DNA of 64,000 nt from Streptococcus sp. NPS 308 (GCF_002355895.1 NZ_AP017652.1:252001-316000); one strand, 5' to 3'; positions 18,874 through 28,459 are shown, numbered from the stretch's first letter. Numbers and translations: made by a program. Notes: generated by a model not told the origin, from the sequence alone.

Positions 18874-19451
18874 TGAAAGAGAAAATTTCCCAAGTCATCG
18901 TAGTCGAAGGTCGCGATGATACGGCCAATCTCAAACGTTACTTTGATGTAGAGACCTATGAGACACGAGGATCGGCAATCAATGATCAGGATATAGAACG
19001 CATTCAGCGCCTGCATGAACTGCATGGGGTCATTGTCTTTACAGATCCTGACTTTAACGGTGAGCGCATTCGTCGCATGATTATGACGGCGCTCCCGACA
19101 GTTCAGCATGCCTTTCTCAAACGAGATGAAGCGGTTCCCAAATCCAAGACCAAGGGGCGTTCTCTGGGAATCGAACACGCCAGCTATGAGGACCTGAAAA
19201 CAGCGCTGGCTCAGGTGACAGAACAATTTGAAAATGAGAACGAGTTTGACATCAGTCGTGGTGACTTGATTCGCCTAGGTTTCTTAGCGGGATCAGACAG
19301 TCGTAAGCGCCGAGAATATCTGGGGGAAACCCTCCGCATCGGCTATTCCAACGGCAAGCAGTTGCTTAAGCGCTTAGAGTTGTTTGGAGTAACCTTGGCA
19401 GAAGTGGAAGAGGTGATGACTAAGTATTCAGTCCAAGGGAGTCAGAAATGA
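18873..19451 (+). CDS. rnmV: Ribonuclease M5
   Basis: RNase M5 performs the final maturation cut of 5S rRNA. The Toprim domain is clear, with the catalytic glutamate in VVEGRDDTANLKRYF (about residues 9-23) and the DxD motif in FTDPDFNGERIR (about 56-67). The C-terminal half contains GFLAGSDSRKRREYLGE, the substrate-recognition region typical of the family. It overlaps tatD by 1 nt and the SDR gene by 4 nt, indicating translational coupling. Confidence 0.94.
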   Translation: MKEKISQVIVVEGRDDTANLKRYFDVETYETRGSAINDQDIERIQRLHELHGVIVFTDPDFNGERIRRMIMTALPTVQHAFLKRDEAVPKSKTKGRSLGIEHASYEDLKTALAQVTEQFENENEFDISRGDLIRLGFLAGSDSRKRREYLGETLRIGYSNGKQLLKRLELFGVTLAEVEEVMTKYSVQGSQK

Positions 19452-20302
19452 AAAGAGTGATTATTACGGGTGGCAATAGTGGTATTGGTTATCAGGTTGC
19501 TAAACAGTTGGCTGAAAAAGGCTGGTCGGTAACTCTCTTTTGCCGACGGGAAGAAGCTGCCGAGCAAGCTTGTGAGGAAATTCGTCAACAGACAGGAAAT
19601 CAACATGTAGATTATATCTTGGTTGATCTATCTGATATAAAGAGTGTCAGGGAAGCAGCGGAACAGTATATTCAAAAAGAAGACTTTCTAGACGTTCTAA
19701 TTAACAATGCAGCTGACTTTGATTTGTCAGTTAAAAAGCCCATCTTGACTAAGGATGGTTTAGAAAAGCAATTTGCGACCAATGTTGTCGCCCCTTTCTT
19801 GCTTTCTATCTTGTTGAAGGGTTTGTTGGAAAAGTCTGAGAGTGGTCGGATTATTAATATTTCTTCTCAAGGGCTGATACTCTATCCTTTTATGAAACTT
19901 GATTTTGAAAATTTATCTGGTCAAAAACATTATAGTCCTGCCAAGACCTATTATCAGAATAAACTAGCCTTGTTGATGTTGTCGCTTTATATGCGGAAAC
20001 ATTGGAAAGGTGTCAAGGTTCAGGCAATCCGTGTGAGCAATGTCAAAGTAGATATGAGCCGCTACAATCACTTCAGCGCTTTTATGAAAAATCTGTATAA
20101 AATTAAGTCAAAATTTTCGATTAGTCCTGAAGAAATGGCCAAAGTTTATACAGCTTTATCTACAGAAGATCGCTATGAAGGATTTTTGTATGACGAGAAA
20201 TGCAAGGAAGTAAAAGCAAATGCACCTGCTTACGAAGAAGAGGAGCAAGAAAAACTCTATTCTTTGCTTGAGCACCTGACTTTCTCAAGAGACAATCCAT
20301 AA
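19448..20302 (+). CDS. Short-chain dehydrogenase/reductase
   Basis: A classical SDR of 284 residues. The cofactor-binding GGNSGIGYQVAK (about residues 7-18), NNAA (about 85-88), catalytic Ser in NISSQG (about 138-143) and YxxxK as YYQNK are all present. Within the class, the longer segment after the active site and the membrane-independent sequence resemble retinol dehydrogenase-like SDRs. The substrate is unknown. It overlaps rnmV by 4 nt. Confidence 0.82.
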   Translation: MKRVIITGGNSGIGYQVAKQLAEKGWSVTLFCRREEAAEQACEEIRQQTGNQHVDYILVDLSDIKSVREAAEQYIQKEDFLDVLINNAADFDLSVKKPILTKDGLEKQFATNVVAPFLLSILLKGLLEKSESGRIINISSQGLILYPFMKLDFENLSGQKHYSPAKTYYQNKLALLMLSLYMRKHWKGVKVQAIRVSNVKVDMSRYNHFSAFMKNLYKIKSKFSISPEEMAKVYTALSTEDRYEGFLYDEKCKEVKANAPAYEEEEQEKLYSLLEHLTFSRDNP

Positions 20303-20518
20303 AGGATGAGAAAAATAAATTTCATGGACTGCTTCAATAGTGGAAAGAAATTCAGATATTTAACTCTGTTTTGAGTGACCTTGGCAGAAGTGAAGAGGTT
20401 ATGAAATCTTATGATAATAGTTGAGCAGACCTCAAAATGCATGGAGAATGTGTTACAATAGAGGTACTTAGATTTATTTTGATAGCGTCCAAATAGAAGC
20501 TTATAAGGAGAGAGCAAA
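20303..20518. other. Intergenic region with a promoter; possible coding remnant
   Basis: About 216 nt. An extended -10 TG-T-TACAAT lies at 20451-20459 and probably drives the next gene. One plus-strand frame from about 20350 reads NSVLSDLGRSEEVMKSYDNS before a stop, which looks protein-like but has no start codon with a ribosome site and no recognised family. Confidence 0.4.
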
Positions 20519-20854
20519 ATGAAAATCCGAGTTGATAGAGATTCTGTCTGTATGGGTGATGATGTATTACCTCATGAGGTAGAATTTGAAGTTCCTGAGG
20601 ATATGACAGTGAAAGATTTTTTTGATTTTCTAGAAATGGAACGTTACCTACCCTCTGTCCAAGGGAATAATGTTGCCTGGGAACTTCGTAATAGAAACGG
20701 GGAACATGGAGTTTATTTCACCAAAACACGAGAAATCATTCATCCAGATGCACTTCTAAAAGAGATGGTGGAAGGATTTGATGGAACACCCTTATTTGTT
20801 TTGCTCTATCATTATACTCCAGAAGCTTACTATAATAGAAAAGAGATTAGATGA
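20519..20854 (+). CDS. Uncharacterised 111-residue acidic protein
   Basis: No family is recognised. The protein is soluble and acidic, beginning [20 protein letters not shown], with no signal peptide or membrane helix. Its two-strand start followed by the helix [13 protein letters not shown] could fit a small alpha/beta or beta-grasp-like fold, but this is a guess. It has an AAGGAGAGAG ribosome site and its own extended -10 promoter, and overlaps rsmA by 4 nt (ATGA), so it would be translated together with RsmA. Confidence 0.7.
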   Translation: MKIRVDRDSVCMGDDVLPHEVEFEVPEDMTVKDFFDFLEMERYLPSVQGNNVAWELRNRNGEHGVYFTKTREIIHPDALLKEMVEGFDGTPLFVLLYHYTPEAYYNRKEIR

Positions 20855-21723
20855 GAATTGCAGATTATAGCGTGACCAAGGCAGTGCTGGAGCGTCACGG
20901 TTTTACCTTTAAAAAGTCCTTCGGGCAAAATTTCCTGACGGATACCAATATCCTTCAAAGAATCGTGGATACAGCTGAAATTGATGACCAGGTTAATGTC
21001 ATTGAAATCGGTCCAGGAATTGGTGCCTTGACTGAGTTTTTGGCTGAGCGTGCAGCTGAGGTCATGGCTTTTGAGATTGACCACCGTTTGGTACCGATTT
21101 TGGCAGATACCCTGCGTGATTTTGACAATGTGACCGTAGTCAACGAGGACATTCTCAAGGTTGACTTGGCGCAGCATATCCAGAATTTCAAAAATCCTGA
21201 ACTGCCAATCAAGGTAGTAGCCAACTTGCCATACTACATTACGACGCCTATTCTCATGCACTTGATCGAGAGTGGCATTCCTTTTAGTGAGTTTGTGGTT
21301 ATGATGCAAAAAGAAGTGGCGGATCGTATCTCAGCACAGCCAAATACCAAGGCCTACGGTAGTTTGTCGATTGCTGTGCAGTATTACATGACAGCCAAGG
21401 TGGCCTTTATCGTGCCTCGTACGGTCTTTGTACCAGCGCCAAACGTGGACTCGGCTATCCTGAAAATGGTACGTCGACCAGAACCGGCTGTAGCGGTAGA
21501 AGATGAGCAACTCTTCTTCAAGGTTTCCAAGGCCAGTTTCACCCATCGCCGCAAGACCTTGTGGAACAACTTGACAGGTTATTTTGGTAAGACTGATGAA
21601 GTCAAGGAAAAGTTGACCAAGGCTTTGGATCAAGCAGGCTTGTCACCAAGTGTGCGTGGAGAAGCTCTCAGCTTGGCAGAATTTGCTAGTTTAGCAGATG
21701 CGCTCAAAGGACAAGGACTCTAA
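20851..21723 (+). CDS. rsmA: 16S rRNA dimethyladenosine methyltransferase
   Basis: RsmA (KsgA) dimethylates A1518 and A1519 of 16S rRNA, a late 30S assembly checkpoint; loss gives kasugamycin resistance. Motifs are clear: [10 protein letters not shown] (about residues 22-31), SAM-binding [12 protein letters not shown] (about 51-62), and catalytic [10 protein letters not shown] (about 124-133). The length of 290 residues is standard. The next gene starts 1 nt after its stop, coupling it to rsgA, another 30S-assembly factor. Confidence 0.96.
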   Translation: MRIADYSVTKAVLERHGFTFKKSFGQNFLTDTNILQRIVDTAEIDDQVNVIEIGPGIGALTEFLAERAAEVMAFEIDHRLVPILADTLRDFDNVTVVNEDILKVDLAQHIQNFKNPELPIKVVANLPYYITTPILMHLIESGIPFSEFVVMMQKEVADRISAQPNTKAYGSLSIAVQYYMTAKVAFIVPRTVFVPAPNVDSAILKMVRRPEPAVAVEDEQLFFKVSKASFTHRRKTLWNNLTGYFGKTDEVKEKLTKALDQAGLSPSVRGEALSLAEFASLADALKGQGL

Positions 21724-21724
21724 G

Positions 21725-22603
21725 ATGAAGGGACAAATCATTAAAGCCTTGGCGGGCTTCTACTATGTGGAGAGTGAGGGTCAAGTTTACCAGACGCGTG
21801 CGCGCGGAAATTTCCGTAAAAAAGGCCACACACCCTATGTTGGGGACTGGGTAGACTTTTCTGCGGAGGAGCATTCAGAAGGTTATATTCTCAAAATCCA
21901 CGAACGGAAAAACAGTCTGGTCCGTCCGCCCATTGTCAATATTGACCAAGCTGTGGTGATCATGTCCGTCAAGGAACCTGACTTTAACAGTAATTTATTG
22001 GATCGTTTCTTGGTCCTTTTGGAACACAAGGGCATCCACCCCATCGTCTATATTTCTAAAATGGATTTGTTGGACGATAGGGGAGAACTGGATTTTTACC
22101 AACAAACTTATCGTGCTATTGGTTACGACTTTGTGACTAGTAAAGAAGAACTTTTGCCTTTGTTGACAGGAAAAGTGACGGTCTTTATGGGACAGACAGG
22201 TGTTGGGAAGTCAACCCTTCTTAATAAAATCGCACCGGACCTCAATCTTGAAACAGGAGAAATCTCAGATAGTTTAGGTCGTGGGCGTCATACCACTCGA
22301 GCTGTAAGTTTTTACAATCTCAATGGTGGTAAAATCGCAGATACTCCAGGCTTTTCATCACTGGATTATGAAGTGACAACGGCTGAAGACCTCAATCAGG
22401 CCTTCCCAGAGATTGCCTCTGTTAGCCGAAATTGCAAGTTCCGTACTTGTACTCATACTCATGAGCCTTCCTGTGCGGTTAAGTCAGCAGTAGAAGAAGG
22501 CATCATTGCGAACTTCCGTTTTGATAATTATTTGCAATTCCTCAGTGAGATTGAAAATCGCAGAGAAACCTATAAAAAAGTCAGCAAAAAAATTCCAAAA
22601 TAA
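21725..22603 (+). CDS. rsgA: Ribosome small subunit GTPase
   Basis: RsgA (YjeQ/YloQ) is a circularly permuted GTPase that helps mature the 30S subunit. In permuted order the sequence shows the N-terminal OB domain, ISKMDLLD (G4), [12 protein letters not shown] (G1, about residues 160-171), DTPGFSSL (G3), and the C-terminal zinc knuckle with Cys and His residues in [14 protein letters not shown]. The G4 motif reads SKMD rather than the canonical NKxD. The start is set at ATG 21725 just after the rsmA stop, giving 292 residues. Confidence 0.95.
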   Translation: MKGQIIKALAGFYYVESEGQVYQTRARGNFRKKGHTPYVGDWVDFSAEEHSEGYILKIHERKNSLVRPPIVNIDQAVVIMSVKEPDFNSNLLDRFLVLLEHKGIHPIVYISKMDLLDDRGELDFYQQTYRAIGYDFVTSKEELLPLLTGKVTVFMGQTGVGKSTLLNKIAPDLNLETGEISDSLGRGRHTTRAVSFYNLNGGKIADTPGFSSLDYEVTTAEDLNQAFPEIASVSRNCKFRTCTHTHEPSCAVKSAVEEGIIANFRFDNYLQFLSEIENRRETYKKVSKKIPK

Positions 22604-22613
22604 GGAGAAACCT

Positions 22614-23270
22614 ATGTCTCAATACAAGATTGCTCCGTCAATTCTGGCAGCAGATTATGCCAACTTTGAACGTGAAATCAAACGCCTAGAAGCAACTGGT
22701 GCAGAATATGCCCATATCGATATCATGGATGGTCACTTTGTGCCTCAGATTAGTTTTGGTGCAGGTGTGGTTGAAGCTCTTCGTCCTCATAGCAAGATGG
22801 TTTTTGATTGCCACTTGATGGTTTCTAATCCTGAACATCATCTGGAAGACTTTGCGCGTGCAGGTGCAGACATCATCAGTATTCACGTAGAGGCAACACC
22901 TCATATCCATGGTGCTCTTCAAAAGATTCGTTCTCTAGGTGTCAAACCTTCTGTTGTCATTAACCCTGGTACGCCGGTTGAAGCTATCAAACACGTACTT
23001 CACCTAGTTGACCAAGTTTTGGTGATGACGGTTAACCCTGGCTTCGGCGGGCAAGCCTTTCTACCTGAAACCATGGATAAGATTCGCGAGTTGGTTGCCC
23101 TTCGTGAGGAAAAAGGTTTGAACTTTGAGATCGAAGTGGATGGTGGGATTGATAATCAAACCATTGCTCAAGCCAAAGAAGCTGGTGCGACCGTTTTTGT
23201 AGCAGGGTCTTATGTCTTTAAGGGAGATGTCAATGAACGAGTGCAAACGCTCAGAAAACAACTGGACTAG
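22614..23270 (+). CDS. rpe: Ribulose-phosphate 3-epimerase
   Basis: Rpe interconverts ribulose 5-phosphate and xylulose 5-phosphate in the pentose phosphate pathway. The TIM-barrel shows KIAPSILAADY, the metal/proton-transfer motif HIDIMDGHFVP, CHLMV, VNPGFGGQAF and EVDGGID. The start at ATG 22614 follows AAGGAG by 7 nt and gives 218 residues, the normal length. Its 3' end overlaps the next gene by 38 nt. Confidence 0.96.
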   Translation: MSQYKIAPSILAADYANFEREIKRLEATGAEYAHIDIMDGHFVPQISFGAGVVEALRPHSKMVFDCHLMVSNPEHHLEDFARAGADIISIHVEATPHIHGALQKIRSLGVKPSVVINPGTPVEAIKHVLHLVDQVLVMTVNPGFGGQAFLPETMDKIRELVALREEKGLNFEIEVDGGIDNQTIAQAKEAGATVFVAGSYVFKGDVNERVQTLRKQLD

Positions 23271-23895
23271 GGTTGCCGTTTTTGCAGGCGGAGACCGAGG
23301 TCATTATCGGACGGATTTTGATTGCTTTGTCGGTGTGGATCGAGGATCGCTCTGGATCTTGGAAGAAGACTTGCCTCTTGCTCTAGCAGTTGGAGATTTT
23401 GATTCTGTCACTGCAGAAGAGCGACAGGTGATTCAAAAAAGTGCCCAGCATTTTGTTCAAGCCCAGCCAGAAAAGGATGATACGGATCTGGAATTGACTC
23501 TCTTAACCGTCTTTGAGCAAAATCCTCAGGCTCAGGTCACTATTTTCGGTGCTTTGGGTGGCCGTATTGACCATATGTTGGCCAATGTTTTTCTACCTAG
23601 CAATCCCAAGTTGGCACCTTATATGAGCCAGATAGCGATTGAGGATGGGCAAAATGTGATTTGCTATTGTCCAGAAGGAACCAGTCAGCTTCAACCTCGT
23701 TCGGACTATGACTATCTAGCCTTTATGCCAGTTCGGGATAGTCAGTTGACCATTATCGGTGCCAAGTACGAATTGACTGAGGAAAATTTTTTCTTTAAAA
23801 AAGTGTACGCTTCTAACGAATATATAGATAGGGAAGTTTCGGTGACTTGCCCGGATGGCTATGTAGTCGTACTGCATAGCAAGGACAGGAGGTAG
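23233..23895 (+). CDS. Thiamine pyrophosphokinase
   Basis: The enzyme transfers pyrophosphate from ATP to thiamine, giving the cofactor TPP. Motifs FVGVDRGSL, AVGDFDSV, EKDDTDLE and GALGGRIDHMLAN match the catalytic domain, followed by the thiamine-binding C-terminal domain. The start is set at ATG 23233 after GGGAG; this lies 38 nt inside rpe and gives 220 residues. No better start occurs before the conserved VAVFAGGD. It is followed 1 nt later by rmuC. Confidence 0.88.
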   Translation: MNECKRSENNWTRVAVFAGGDRGHYRTDFDCFVGVDRGSLWILEEDLPLALAVGDFDSVTAEERQVIQKSAQHFVQAQPEKDDTDLELTLLTVFEQNPQAQVTIFGALGGRIDHMLANVFLPSNPKLAPYMSQIAIEDGQNVICYCPEGTSQLQPRSDYDYLAFMPVRDSQLTIIGAKYELTEENFFFKKVYASNEYIDREVSVTCPDGYVVVLHSKDRR

Positions 23896-23896
23896 G

Positions 23897-25153
23897 ATGG
23901 AGACTGTATTACTACTATTATTAATTGTCAACCTGGCTGGACTGTTTCTCATTTGGCAGAGGCAGGATAAGCAAGACAAATATCTAGTCAAGAGTTTGGA
24001 AGACCAGGCAGACAATCTTTCAGATCAATTAGATTACCGCTTTGAACAAGCCAGGCAAGCCAGCCAACTAGACCAAAAAGACTTGGAAGTGGCTGTCAGT
24101 GACCGCTTGCAGGAAGTACGAATGGAATTGCATCAAGGCTTGACTCAAGTCCGTCAAGAAATGACAGATAATCTCCTCCAAACCAGAGACAAGACCGACC
24201 AACGTCTCCAAGCCTTGCAGGAATCAAATGAGCAACGCCTAGAACAAATGCGCCAAACAGTCGAGGAGAAACTAGAAAAGACCTTACAGACGCGCTTGCA
24301 GGCGTCCTTTGAGACAGTTTCTAAACAACTGGAGTCTGTCAATCGTGGCCTTGGAGAGATGCAGACAGTTGCCCGCGATGTCGGAGCCCTCAATAAGGTT
24401 CTCTCTGGAACCAAAACGCGAGGCATTTTGGGTGAATTGCAACTGGGGCAAATCATCGAAGACATCATGACGCCTACCCAGTACGAACGAGAATATGCAA
24501 CGGTTGAAAACTCCAGTGAACGAGTGGAATACGCCATCAAGTTGCCTGGGCAAGGCGACCAGGAATACGTCTATCTACCAATTGATTCCAAGTTTCCACT
24601 GGCAGATTATTACCGCCTAGAAGAAGCCTATGAAGCAGGTGATAAGGACGAGATTGAACGTTGTCGTAGATCTCTCTTGACAAGCGTTAAGCGTTTCGCC
24701 AAGGATATCAAGAGCAAGTATATAGCGCCGCCTCGGACGACCAATTTTGGAGTCTTGTTTGTTCCGACAGAAGGTCTTTATTCAGAAATCGTCCGCAATC
24801 CGATTTTCTTTGATGATTTGAGACGGGAGGAACAGATTATTGTTGCTGGTCCAAGTACCCTATCAGCCCTGCTTAATTCCCTATCAGTTGGCTTCAAAAC
24901 CCTCAATATCCAAAAGAGTGCCGACCATATCAGTAAGACCCTTGCTAGCGTCAAGACCGAGTTTGGCAAGTTCGGGGGGATTTTGGTAAAGGCACAAAAA
25001 CATCTTCAACATGCCTCTGGCAATATTGATGAATTATTAAACCGTCGCACCACAGCTATTGAGCGGACGCTCCGTCACATTGAGTTATCAGAAGATGAGC
25101 CTGCGCTTGATCTACTCCATTTCCAAGAAAATGAGGAAGAATATGAAGATTAG
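23897..25153 (+). CDS. rmuC: DNA recombination protein RmuC
   Basis: The 418-residue protein begins with a membrane anchor (about residues 2-18), followed by a long coiled coil (about 30-150, rich in Q, E and L) and the RmuC nuclease-like domain (about 185-370, with GILGELQLGQIIED, PIDSKFPLADY, FGVLFVPTEGLY). E. coli RmuC limits rearrangements at inverted repeats. In S. pneumoniae the rmuC-cbf1 pair is competence-induced; an AACGAATA box lies 75 nt upstream here but is weak evidence. It overlaps yhaM by 11 nt. Confidence 0.92.
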   Translation: METVLLLLLIVNLAGLFLIWQRQDKQDKYLVKSLEDQADNLSDQLDYRFEQARQASQLDQKDLEVAVSDRLQEVRMELHQGLTQVRQEMTDNLLQTRDKTDQRLQALQESNEQRLEQMRQTVEEKLEKTLQTRLQASFETVSKQLESVNRGLGEMQTVARDVGALNKVLSGTKTRGILGELQLGQIIEDIMTPTQYEREYATVENSSERVEYAIKLPGQGDQEYVYLPIDSKFPLADYYRLEEAYEAGDKDEIERCRRSLLTSVKRFAKDIKSKYIAPPRTTNFGVLFVPTEGLYSEIVRNPIFFDDLRREEQIIVAGPSTLSALLNSLSVGFKTLNIQKSADHISKTLASVKTEFGKFGGILVKAQKHLQHASGNIDELLNRRTTAIERTLRHIELSEDEPALDLLHFQENEEEYED

Positions 25154-26084
25154 TCACATGAAAAAAGATGAGCTGTTTGAAGGATTTTACCTGATTAAGT
25201 CAGCTGACCTGAGACAGACACGAGCTGGGAAAAACTACCTAGCCTTTACCTTCCAAGACGATAGTGGCGAGATTGAAGGAAAACTCTGGGATGCTCAGCC
25301 TCATAACGTTGAGGCCTTTACCGCAGGGAAAGTGGTCCACATGCAGGGGCGCAGAGAAGTTTACAACAATACTCCTCAAGTCAATCAAATTACTCTCCGC
25401 CTGCCTCAACCTGGCGAACCAAATGATCCAGCTGATTTCAAGGTCAAGTCACCAGTCGATATCAAGGAAATTCGTGACTACATGTCGCAAATGATTTTCA
25501 AAATTGAAAATCCTGTCTGGCAACGTATCGTTCGCAGTCTCTACACCAAGTATGATAAGGAATTCTACTCCTATCCAGCTGCAAAAACCAACCACCATGC
25601 CTTTGAAACGGGTTTGGCTTTTCACACGGCAACCATGGTGCGCTTGGCAGATGCCATTAGCGATATCTATCCTCAGCTCAATAAGAGCTTGCTCTATGCC
25701 GGGATTATGTTGCACGACTTGGCCAAGGTTCTAGAACTCAGCGGTCCTGATCAGACGGAGTACACAGTGCGAGGCAATCTCATCGGTCATATCGCCCTAA
25801 TTGATAGCGAAATTACCAAAGCAGTCATGGAGCTTGGCATCGATGATACCAGAGAAGAAGTGGTGCTACTGCGCCATGTCATTCTCAGTCATCATGGCTT
25901 ACTGGAGTATGGTAGTCCTGTTCGTCCTCGTGTGATGGAAGCTGAAATCATTCATATGATCGATAATCTCGATGCCAGCATGATGATGATGACAACAGCT
26001 CTTGCTTTGGTGGATAAAGGAGAAATGACCAATAAAATCTTCGCTATGGACAATCGTTCCTTCTATAAACCAGATTTAGATTAA
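25143..26084 (+). CDS. yhaM: 3'-5' exoribonuclease YhaM (Cbf1 family)
   Basis: YhaM-type enzymes combine an N-terminal OB-fold (about residues 20-95) with an HD nuclease domain and trim RNA and DNA 3' ends. The HD signature is visible in HHAFETGLAFHTATMV (about 160-175) and LHDLAK, with HHGLLEYG downstream. Pneumococcal Cbf1 degrades single-stranded RNA tails. Start set at ATG 25143 after GAGGAAG, giving 313 residues; a second ATG 15 nt downstream lacks a ribosome site. Confidence 0.92.
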   Translation: MKISHMKKDELFEGFYLIKSADLRQTRAGKNYLAFTFQDDSGEIEGKLWDAQPHNVEAFTAGKVVHMQGRREVYNNTPQVNQITLRLPQPGEPNDPADFKVKSPVDIKEIRDYMSQMIFKIENPVWQRIVRSLYTKYDKEFYSYPAAKTNHHAFETGLAFHTATMVRLADAISDIYPQLNKSLLYAGIMLHDLAKVLELSGPDQTEYTVRGNLIGHIALIDSEITKAVMELGIDDTREEVVLLRHVILSHHGLLEYGSPVRPRVMEAEIIHMIDNLDASMMMMTTALALVDKGEMTNKIFAMDNRSFYKPDLD

Positions 26085-26095
26085 TAATTTAAGAA

Positions 26096-26132
26096 AAACG
26101 AGCATTTTTTACGCAATAATGTTCGTTTTTTT
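26096..26132 (+). terminator. Terminator between yhaM and purR
   Basis: AACGAGCAT pairs with ATGTTCGTT, followed by TTTTTT. A TGGTATAAT promoter for purR follows at 26142-26150. Confidence 0.75.
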
Positions 26133-26188
26133 ATGTGAATATGGTATAATGGATAAAATATCAAAATTAAATGGAATGGTAAATAAAA

Positions 26189-27016
26189 ATGAAATTAAGA
26201 AGAAGTGATCGGATGGTTGTCATTTCCAACTATTTGATTAATAATCCATACAAACTAACCAGTCTCAACACCTTTGCAGAAAAGTACGAATCAGCTAAAT
26301 CATCGATTTCAGAGGACATCGTGATTATCAAGCGTGCCTTTGAGGAAATTGAAATTGGCCATATTCAGACTGTGACTGGAGCAGGTGGTGGCGTTATCTT
26401 TACACCATCCATCTCTAGCCATGAAGCTAAAGAAATGATCGCAGACTTGCGTGATAAGCTTTCAGAAAGCGACCGTATCTTGCCAGGTGGCTACATCTAC
26501 CTATCTGATTTGCTCAGTACACCTGCCATTTTGAAAAATATTGGTCGCATCATTGCCAAGAGTTTTATGGACCAAAAAATCGATGCCGTTATGACAGTGG
26601 CAACAAAGGGTGTTCCGCTAGCAAATGCGGTTGCCAATGTCCTCAATGTTCCATTTGTCATTGTGCGTCGTGACTTAAAAATTACCGAAGGTTCAACGGT
26701 CAGTGTCAACTATGTTTCAGGTTCAAGTGGTGACCGTATTGAGAAAATGTTCCTTTCAAAACGTAGCCTCAAGGCAGGCAGTCGTGTCTTGATCGTGGAT
26801 GACTTCCTGAAAGGTGGCGGAACTGTCAACGGGATGATTAGTCTCTTGCGTGAGTTCGATTCTGAACTAGCCGGTGTCGCAGTCTTTGCAGACAATGCCC
26901 AAGAAGAACGTGAAAAGCAGTTTGATTACAAGTCACTCTTGAAGGTTACCAATATTGATGTTAAGAACCAATCCATCGATGTTGAGATTGGAAATATCTT
27001 TGACGAAGACAAATAA
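26189..27016 (+). CDS. purR: Pur operon repressor
   Basis: PurR represses purine synthesis genes and is released by PRPP. It has an N-terminal winged helix (MKLRRSDRMVVISNYLIN) and a PRTase-like domain with the PRPP-binding motif VLIVDDFLKGGGT (about residues 200-212). The 275-residue length is standard. In streptococci it sits between cbf1 and lysA, as here. The purine permease at 154 is a possible target, although no clear PurBox pair was seen there. Confidence 0.94.
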   Translation: MKLRRSDRMVVISNYLINNPYKLTSLNTFAEKYESAKSSISEDIVIIKRAFEEIEIGHIQTVTGAGGGVIFTPSISSHEAKEMIADLRDKLSESDRILPGGYIYLSDLLSTPAILKNIGRIIAKSFMDQKIDAVMTVATKGVPLANAVANVLNVPFVIVRRDLKITEGSTVSVNYVSGSSGDRIEKMFLSKRSLKAGSRVLIVDDFLKGGGTVNGMISLLREFDSELAGVAVFADNAQEEREKQFDYKSLLKVTNIDVKNQSIDVEIGNIFDEDK

Positions 27017-27027
27017 GAGATAGAACT

Positions 27028-27059
27028 AAAGGTTGGAACGATTGTCCCAGCCTTTCTTT
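27028..27059 (+). terminator. Terminator between purR and lysA
   Basis: AAAGGTTGG-AC pairs with GT-CCAGCCTTT (one G-T pair, one mismatch), followed by CTTTG. Weak T-run, so read-through is possible. Confidence 0.5.
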
Positions 27060-27082
27060 GCAAACAGAATAGAAGGATGCCT

Positions 27083-28339
27083 ATGAAAACACCATTTATC
27101 AGCCGTGAAGATTTAGAAACAATTGTTGCAGAGTTCCCGACTCCCTTCCACTTGTACGACGAGAAGGGGATTCGTGAAAAAGCAAGAGCAGTCAACCAGG
27201 CCTTTTCCTGGAACAAGGGCTTTAAGGAATATTTTGCCGTCAAGGCCACTCCAACCCCAGCCATCTTGAAAATCCTCCAAGAGGAAGGTTGTGGTGTGGA
27301 CTGTTCTAGTTATGTGGAACTTTTGATGAGCCATAAACTTGGATTTGCAGGTCCTGAGATTATGTTCTCATCAAACAATACGCCAGACCAAGAGTACGCT
27401 TATGCCCATGAATTAGGTGCGACCATTAACTTGGATGCCTTTGAAGACATTGCACATCTGGAGCGAACTGTAGGCATTCCAGAAATCATCTCTTGTCGTT
27501 ACAATCCAGGAGGAGTCTTTGAATTAGGAACAGACATCATGGATAATCCTGGAGAGGCTAAGTTTGGCATGACCAAGGATCAACTCTTTGAAGCCTTTGC
27601 TGTTTTGAAGGAAAAAGGAGCTAGGACTTTTGGGATTCATTCCTTCCTAGCATCCAATACCGTGACCCACCTCTATTATCCAGAATTGGCCCGCCGGCTC
27701 TTTGAATTAGCTGTGGAAATCAAAGAAAAATTGGGTATTTCACTGGACTTTATTAATCTTTCTGGCGGAATCGGTGTCAACTATCGCCCAGATCAGGAGC
27801 CAAATGATATTGCGATGATTGGTGAAGGGGTGCGTAAGGTGTATGAAGAAGTCCTTACGCCAGCAGGTCTTGGTCAGGTCAAGATTTTTACCGAATTGGG
27901 ACGTTTTATGCTGGCACCCCACGGAGTTCTCGTCACAAAAGTTACTCATAAGAAAAAAACTTACCGTACCTATCTAGGTGTGGATGCCTCAGCAGTCAAC
28001 CTCATGCGCCCAGCCATGTATGGAGCTTACCACCATGTCACCAATCTGACCCATCCAGACGGACCAGTTGAGGTGGTAGATGTGGTCGGTTCACTCTGCG
28101 AAAACAATGATAAATTTGCCGTTAACCGCGAACTACCTCATACAGAAATCGGTGATTTGCTGGTGATTCATGATACAGGTGCACATGGATTCTCCATGGG
28201 TTACCAGTACAATGCCAAACTACGATCGGCAGAAATCCTCTATACCGAAGAAGGAAATGCTCGCCAAATCCGCCGTGCAGAGCGTCCTGAGGACTATTTC
28301 GCAACCTTGTATGGTTTTGATTTTGAACCGGATCACTAA
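27083..28339 (+). CDS. lysA: Diaminopimelate decarboxylase
   Basis: Fold-type III PLP decarboxylase that converts meso-diaminopimelate to L-lysine. The PLP lysine lies in EYFAVKATPTPAIL (about residues 51-64), with the glycine-rich phosphate loop LSGGIGVNY and the C-terminal catalytic segment GSLCENNDKF. The start is placed at the second ATG, 27083, because AGAAGG abuts the first one. The product is 418 residues. Related carboxynorspermidine or ornithine decarboxylases are possible but the CEXXD-type CENND motif fits DAP decarboxylase. Confidence 0.88.
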   Translation: MKTPFISREDLETIVAEFPTPFHLYDEKGIREKARAVNQAFSWNKGFKEYFAVKATPTPAILKILQEEGCGVDCSSYVELLMSHKLGFAGPEIMFSSNNTPDQEYAYAHELGATINLDAFEDIAHLERTVGIPEIISCRYNPGGVFELGTDIMDNPGEAKFGMTKDQLFEAFAVLKEKGARTFGIHSFLASNTVTHLYYPELARRLFELAVEIKEKLGISLDFINLSGGIGVNYRPDQEPNDIAMIGEGVRKVYEEVLTPAGLGQVKIFTELGRFMLAPHGVLVTKVTHKKKTYRTYLGVDASAVNLMRPAMYGAYHHVTNLTHPDGPVEVVDVVGSLCENNDKFAVNRELPHTEIGDLLVIHDTGAHGFSMGYQYNAKLRSAEILYTEEGNARQIRRAERPEDYFATLYGFDFEPDH

Positions 28340-28399
28340 AAGGGTATGAAAATGAAAGTGAAAAACAGATTGCTTTCTAAAAAATAGACAAAAAACCTT

Positions 28400-28445
28400 G
28401 TTTTTCATCTTACTCATGATATAATAAAACTATAAAACGGTTTCA
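28400..28445 (+). promoter_or_regulatory. pflA promoter with a cre-like half site
   Basis: A TATAAT -10 occurs at about 28419-28424. Just downstream, ATAAAACGGTTTCA (28432-28445) matches the right half of a cre site but lacks the leading TG. CcpA control of pflA is common in the family, but this site is only suggestive. Confidence 0.4.
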
Positions 28446-28459
28446 AGGAAGGTGACGAT

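Noticed and set aside
23815..23822. AACGAATA as a ComX box for rmuC
   Set aside because: It has a mismatch at the first base and the same octamer appears in the rpmH leader near 13586, so it is not specific enough to call.
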